Positions 16,378 through 17,458 of a DNA stretch of 17,458 nt are shown here, in pieces (the first letter of the stretch is position 1; each line of letters opens with the position of its first letter). A program made the translations under genes and the position numbers. Where the stretch lies: NCBI GenBank assembly GCA_045654645.1, contig JAZONR010000005.1:1-17458 (forward strand), read 5' to 3'. Below the pieces are notes generated by a model. That model searched no databases. It saw only the letters and a list, made by a program, of their open reading frames with translations, and was not told where the DNA came from. Origin of the DNA: HGM04593 sp045654645. GTDB taxonomy: Bacteria > Bacteroidota > Bacteroidia > Bacteroidales > Bacteroidaceae.

Positions 16378-17232
16378 ATGAAAATCTCCGTCATTATCCT
16401 CAACTACAACAGCAGTACCGACTGCCGCAAGTGCATAAGTTACCTGAAGCAGCAGGTAGGCATTGAGCAGGAAATAATTATTGTAGACAACTGCTCTACA
16501 ATCAATGAACGCAAGGCTGTTGAGACATTGTGCAAGGAGCAAGGTTGCACGTTCATTGCCAATGGCGAGAATCGTGGCTACAATGCCGGCAACAATGTGG
16601 GCTTGCGCTATGCCGCAGAAAAGGGCTACGAATATGCGCTTATAGCTAACCCAGATATGGAGTTCCCGCAGAAGAACTACCTTGCCACGCTCATTGAGGC
16701 TATGCGTGCCAATGAAGATGTGGTTGTTTGTGGAAGCGACATTATCGGCCCCGACGGCACCCATCAAAGCCCAATGGGAAGAGATGGCAATTGGCGAAGC
16801 TCGTTTGCTTGGATAAGAGATATTTTCCGCAAAAAGAGACAAAGCGACGCCTACGATTTCATCGACAACCACAAGGAGAGCCACTATTGCCACAAGGTGA
16901 GCGGTTGTTGCTTTATGATAAAGACATCATTCCTAAAAGAGATAAATTTCTTCGATGAAAAGGTGTTTCTTTATTGCGAGGAGGCAATCTTATCGCGCCA
17001 GGTGGAACAGGCAGGCAAAAAGATGTACTACCTTGCCACATCACAGGCTGTGCATCGCCACATAAACAATGAAAAGGGAGACCCGGTGCGCCGTTTCAAG
17101 GTGTGGGGAAAATCGCGCTGCTACTTCATTGACCGCTACAGCAACGACCATTGGTTTGGCAAGCAGCTTGCCAAGCTGTCGATGAAAATGTATGTGGCAG
17201 TGTTTACATTATACAACAAAATAAAGAAATAA
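16378..17232 (+). CDS. GT2 glycosyltransferase 5, WbbL/rhamnosyltransferase-like
   Basis: A 284-residue GT2 enzyme of the branch that includes WbbL-like rhamnosyltransferases. ISVIILNYNSSTDC is at residues 3-16 and VDNCS at 36-40. The diagnostic GENRGYNAGNNVGLRYA runs from about 63 to 79, and NPD at 91-93 replaces the D-x-D of the other GT2 enzymes here. A later FLYCEEAILSRQ carries the probable catalytic Glu. It may transfer a deoxysugar such as rhamnose, by family analogy only. The ATG directly abuts the previous stop. It ends the operon. Its GC content is back up: 32 of 60 in 17041-17100 by my count. Confidence 0.9.
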   Translation: MKISVIILNYNSSTDCRKCISYLKQQVGIEQEIIIVDNCSTINERKAVETLCKEQGCTFIANGENRGYNAGNNVGLRYAAEKGYEYALIANPDMEFPQKNYLATLIEAMRANEDVVVCGSDIIGPDGTHQSPMGRDGNWRSSFAWIRDIFRKKRQSDAYDFIDNHKESHYCHKVSGCCFMIKTSFLKEINFFDEKVFLYCEEAILSRQVEQAGKKMYYLATSQAVHRHINNEKGDPVRRFKVWGKSRCYFIDRYSNDHWFGKQLAKLSMKMYVAVFTLYNKIKK

Positions 17233-17234
17233 TA

Positions 17235-17249
17235 GACAGAAGAACAAAG
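17235..17249 (-). repeat. Octamer array fragment after the operon
   Basis: GACAGAAG followed by AACAAAG begins two bases after the TAA stop of the last gene. Fourteen bases (17235-17248) are the exact reverse complement of 968-981 upstream of the operon. A further AACAAAAG octamer at 17323-17330 spans the boundary of the terminal repeat. The arrangement copies that of the array after the GxxExxY gene. Confidence 0.7.
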
Positions 17250-17263
17250 CTGCAAGTAAGCGA

Positions 17264-17287
17264 GTGTGTGAAAGTTTACTTACACAC
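17264..17287. repeat. Small hairpin downstream of the operon
   Basis: GTGTGT (17264-17269) can pair with ACACAC (17282-17287) across a 12-base loop. An alternative pairing joins AAGTAA (17254-17259) to TTACTT (17276-17281). The two are mutually exclusive. AAGCGAG is directly repeated at 17258-17264 and 17289-17295. No T-run follows, so a Rho-independent terminator is not supported. Confidence 0.4.
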
Positions 17288-17323
17288 AAAGCGAGCGGAA
17301 GCTGGTTCAACGAAGTTAAAAGA

Positions 17324-17458
17324 ACAAAAGATAAACACAAAACAGTTGTATGGCAAAATGGAACTAACCGATAAATATATTATCAAAGGCTTGGATACAA
17401 ATTAATTTGCATACAGCTTTGATAATATATTTATCAAAATGCGCTGAAAGTGCATTTC
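17324..17458. repeat. Terminal direct repeat, right copy
   Basis: Exact copy of positions 1-135, including the 19-bp inverted repeat (here 17370-17435). The window ends at the base where the hairpin at 135-153 would begin. In both places the repeat precedes or would precede the same non-coding region. Confidence 0.95.

Noticed and set aside
16222..16893. Antisense open frame of 223 codons
   Set aside because: It runs opposite to the end of the HAD gene and the start of the last GT2 gene, both with clear family motifs, and shows no recognisable domain itself.
17233..17458. Rho-independent terminator after the operon
   Set aside because: Hairpins are present, but none is followed by a T-run, so a terminator cannot be supported from the sequence.
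1..17458. Small plasmid
   Set aside because: Despite matching ends, no replication, partition, mobilisation or toxin-antitoxin gene is present.

Overview
The window is a compact, one-strand surface-polysaccharide (capsule or O-antigen-like) biosynthesis locus, most likely from a gut member of the Bacteroidales. Three things suggest this: the phosphatase has the PHP form and N-terminus usual in that group, a GxxExxY protein sits at the edge of the locus, and the start codons follow A-rich sequence rather than clear Shine-Dalgarno motifs. The species cannot be named from sequence alone. No tRNA, rRNA, CRISPR, transposase, replication or mobilisation gene was seen.

Layout. Positions 1-300 are non-coding and repeat-rich: a 19-bp inverted repeat, a second hairpin, and two tandem copies of a ~44-nt unit built from octamers. 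A small GxxExxY (PD-(D/E)XK nuclease-like) gene follows at 301-690. Positions 691-1023 are again non-coding: a reverse-oriented octamer array, a ~157-bp quasi-palindromic MITE-like element between ACCAA direct repeats, and another copy of the octamer/44-nt repeat. From 1024 to 17232 there are 15 genes on the + strand, joined by ATGA/TAATG overlaps or very short gaps, apparently one operon. They encode a PHP tyrosine-protein phosphatase, a Wzx-type flippase, a radical SAM protein, a polysaccharide pyruvyl transferase, a membrane-anchored deacetylase-like protein, eight glycosyltransferases (five GT-A/GT2-like, two GT4-like, one WbbI/Gtf3-like), UDP-galactopyranose mutase (Glf) and a large HAD-family protein (COG5610-like). 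The last 226 bases are non-coding, and the final 135 repeat the first 135 exactly.

Function. Glf would supply UDP-galactofuranose to the adjacent WbbI/Gtf3-like transferase. The other transferases would build an oligosaccharide on a lipid carrier, pyruvyl transferase and the deacetylase-like protein would decorate it, and the flippase would move it across the inner membrane. The phosphatase probably counteracts a tyrosine kinase that controls chain length. I see no initiating sugar-phosphate transferase, Wzy polymerase, Wza/Wzc export gene or UpxY/UpxZ-like regulator, so these must lie elsewhere or the locus continues beyond the window.

The most unusual signals are non-coding. The 135-bp exact terminal repeat implies a circular form, a tandem array or repeat-flanked cassette, or an assembly artefact. 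Each of the two transcription units is bracketed by inverted octamer arrays. A two-armed palindromic element lies between them. Base composition also shifts along the operon, with GC-richer ends and a very AT-rich glycosyltransferase core, which fits cassette exchange.
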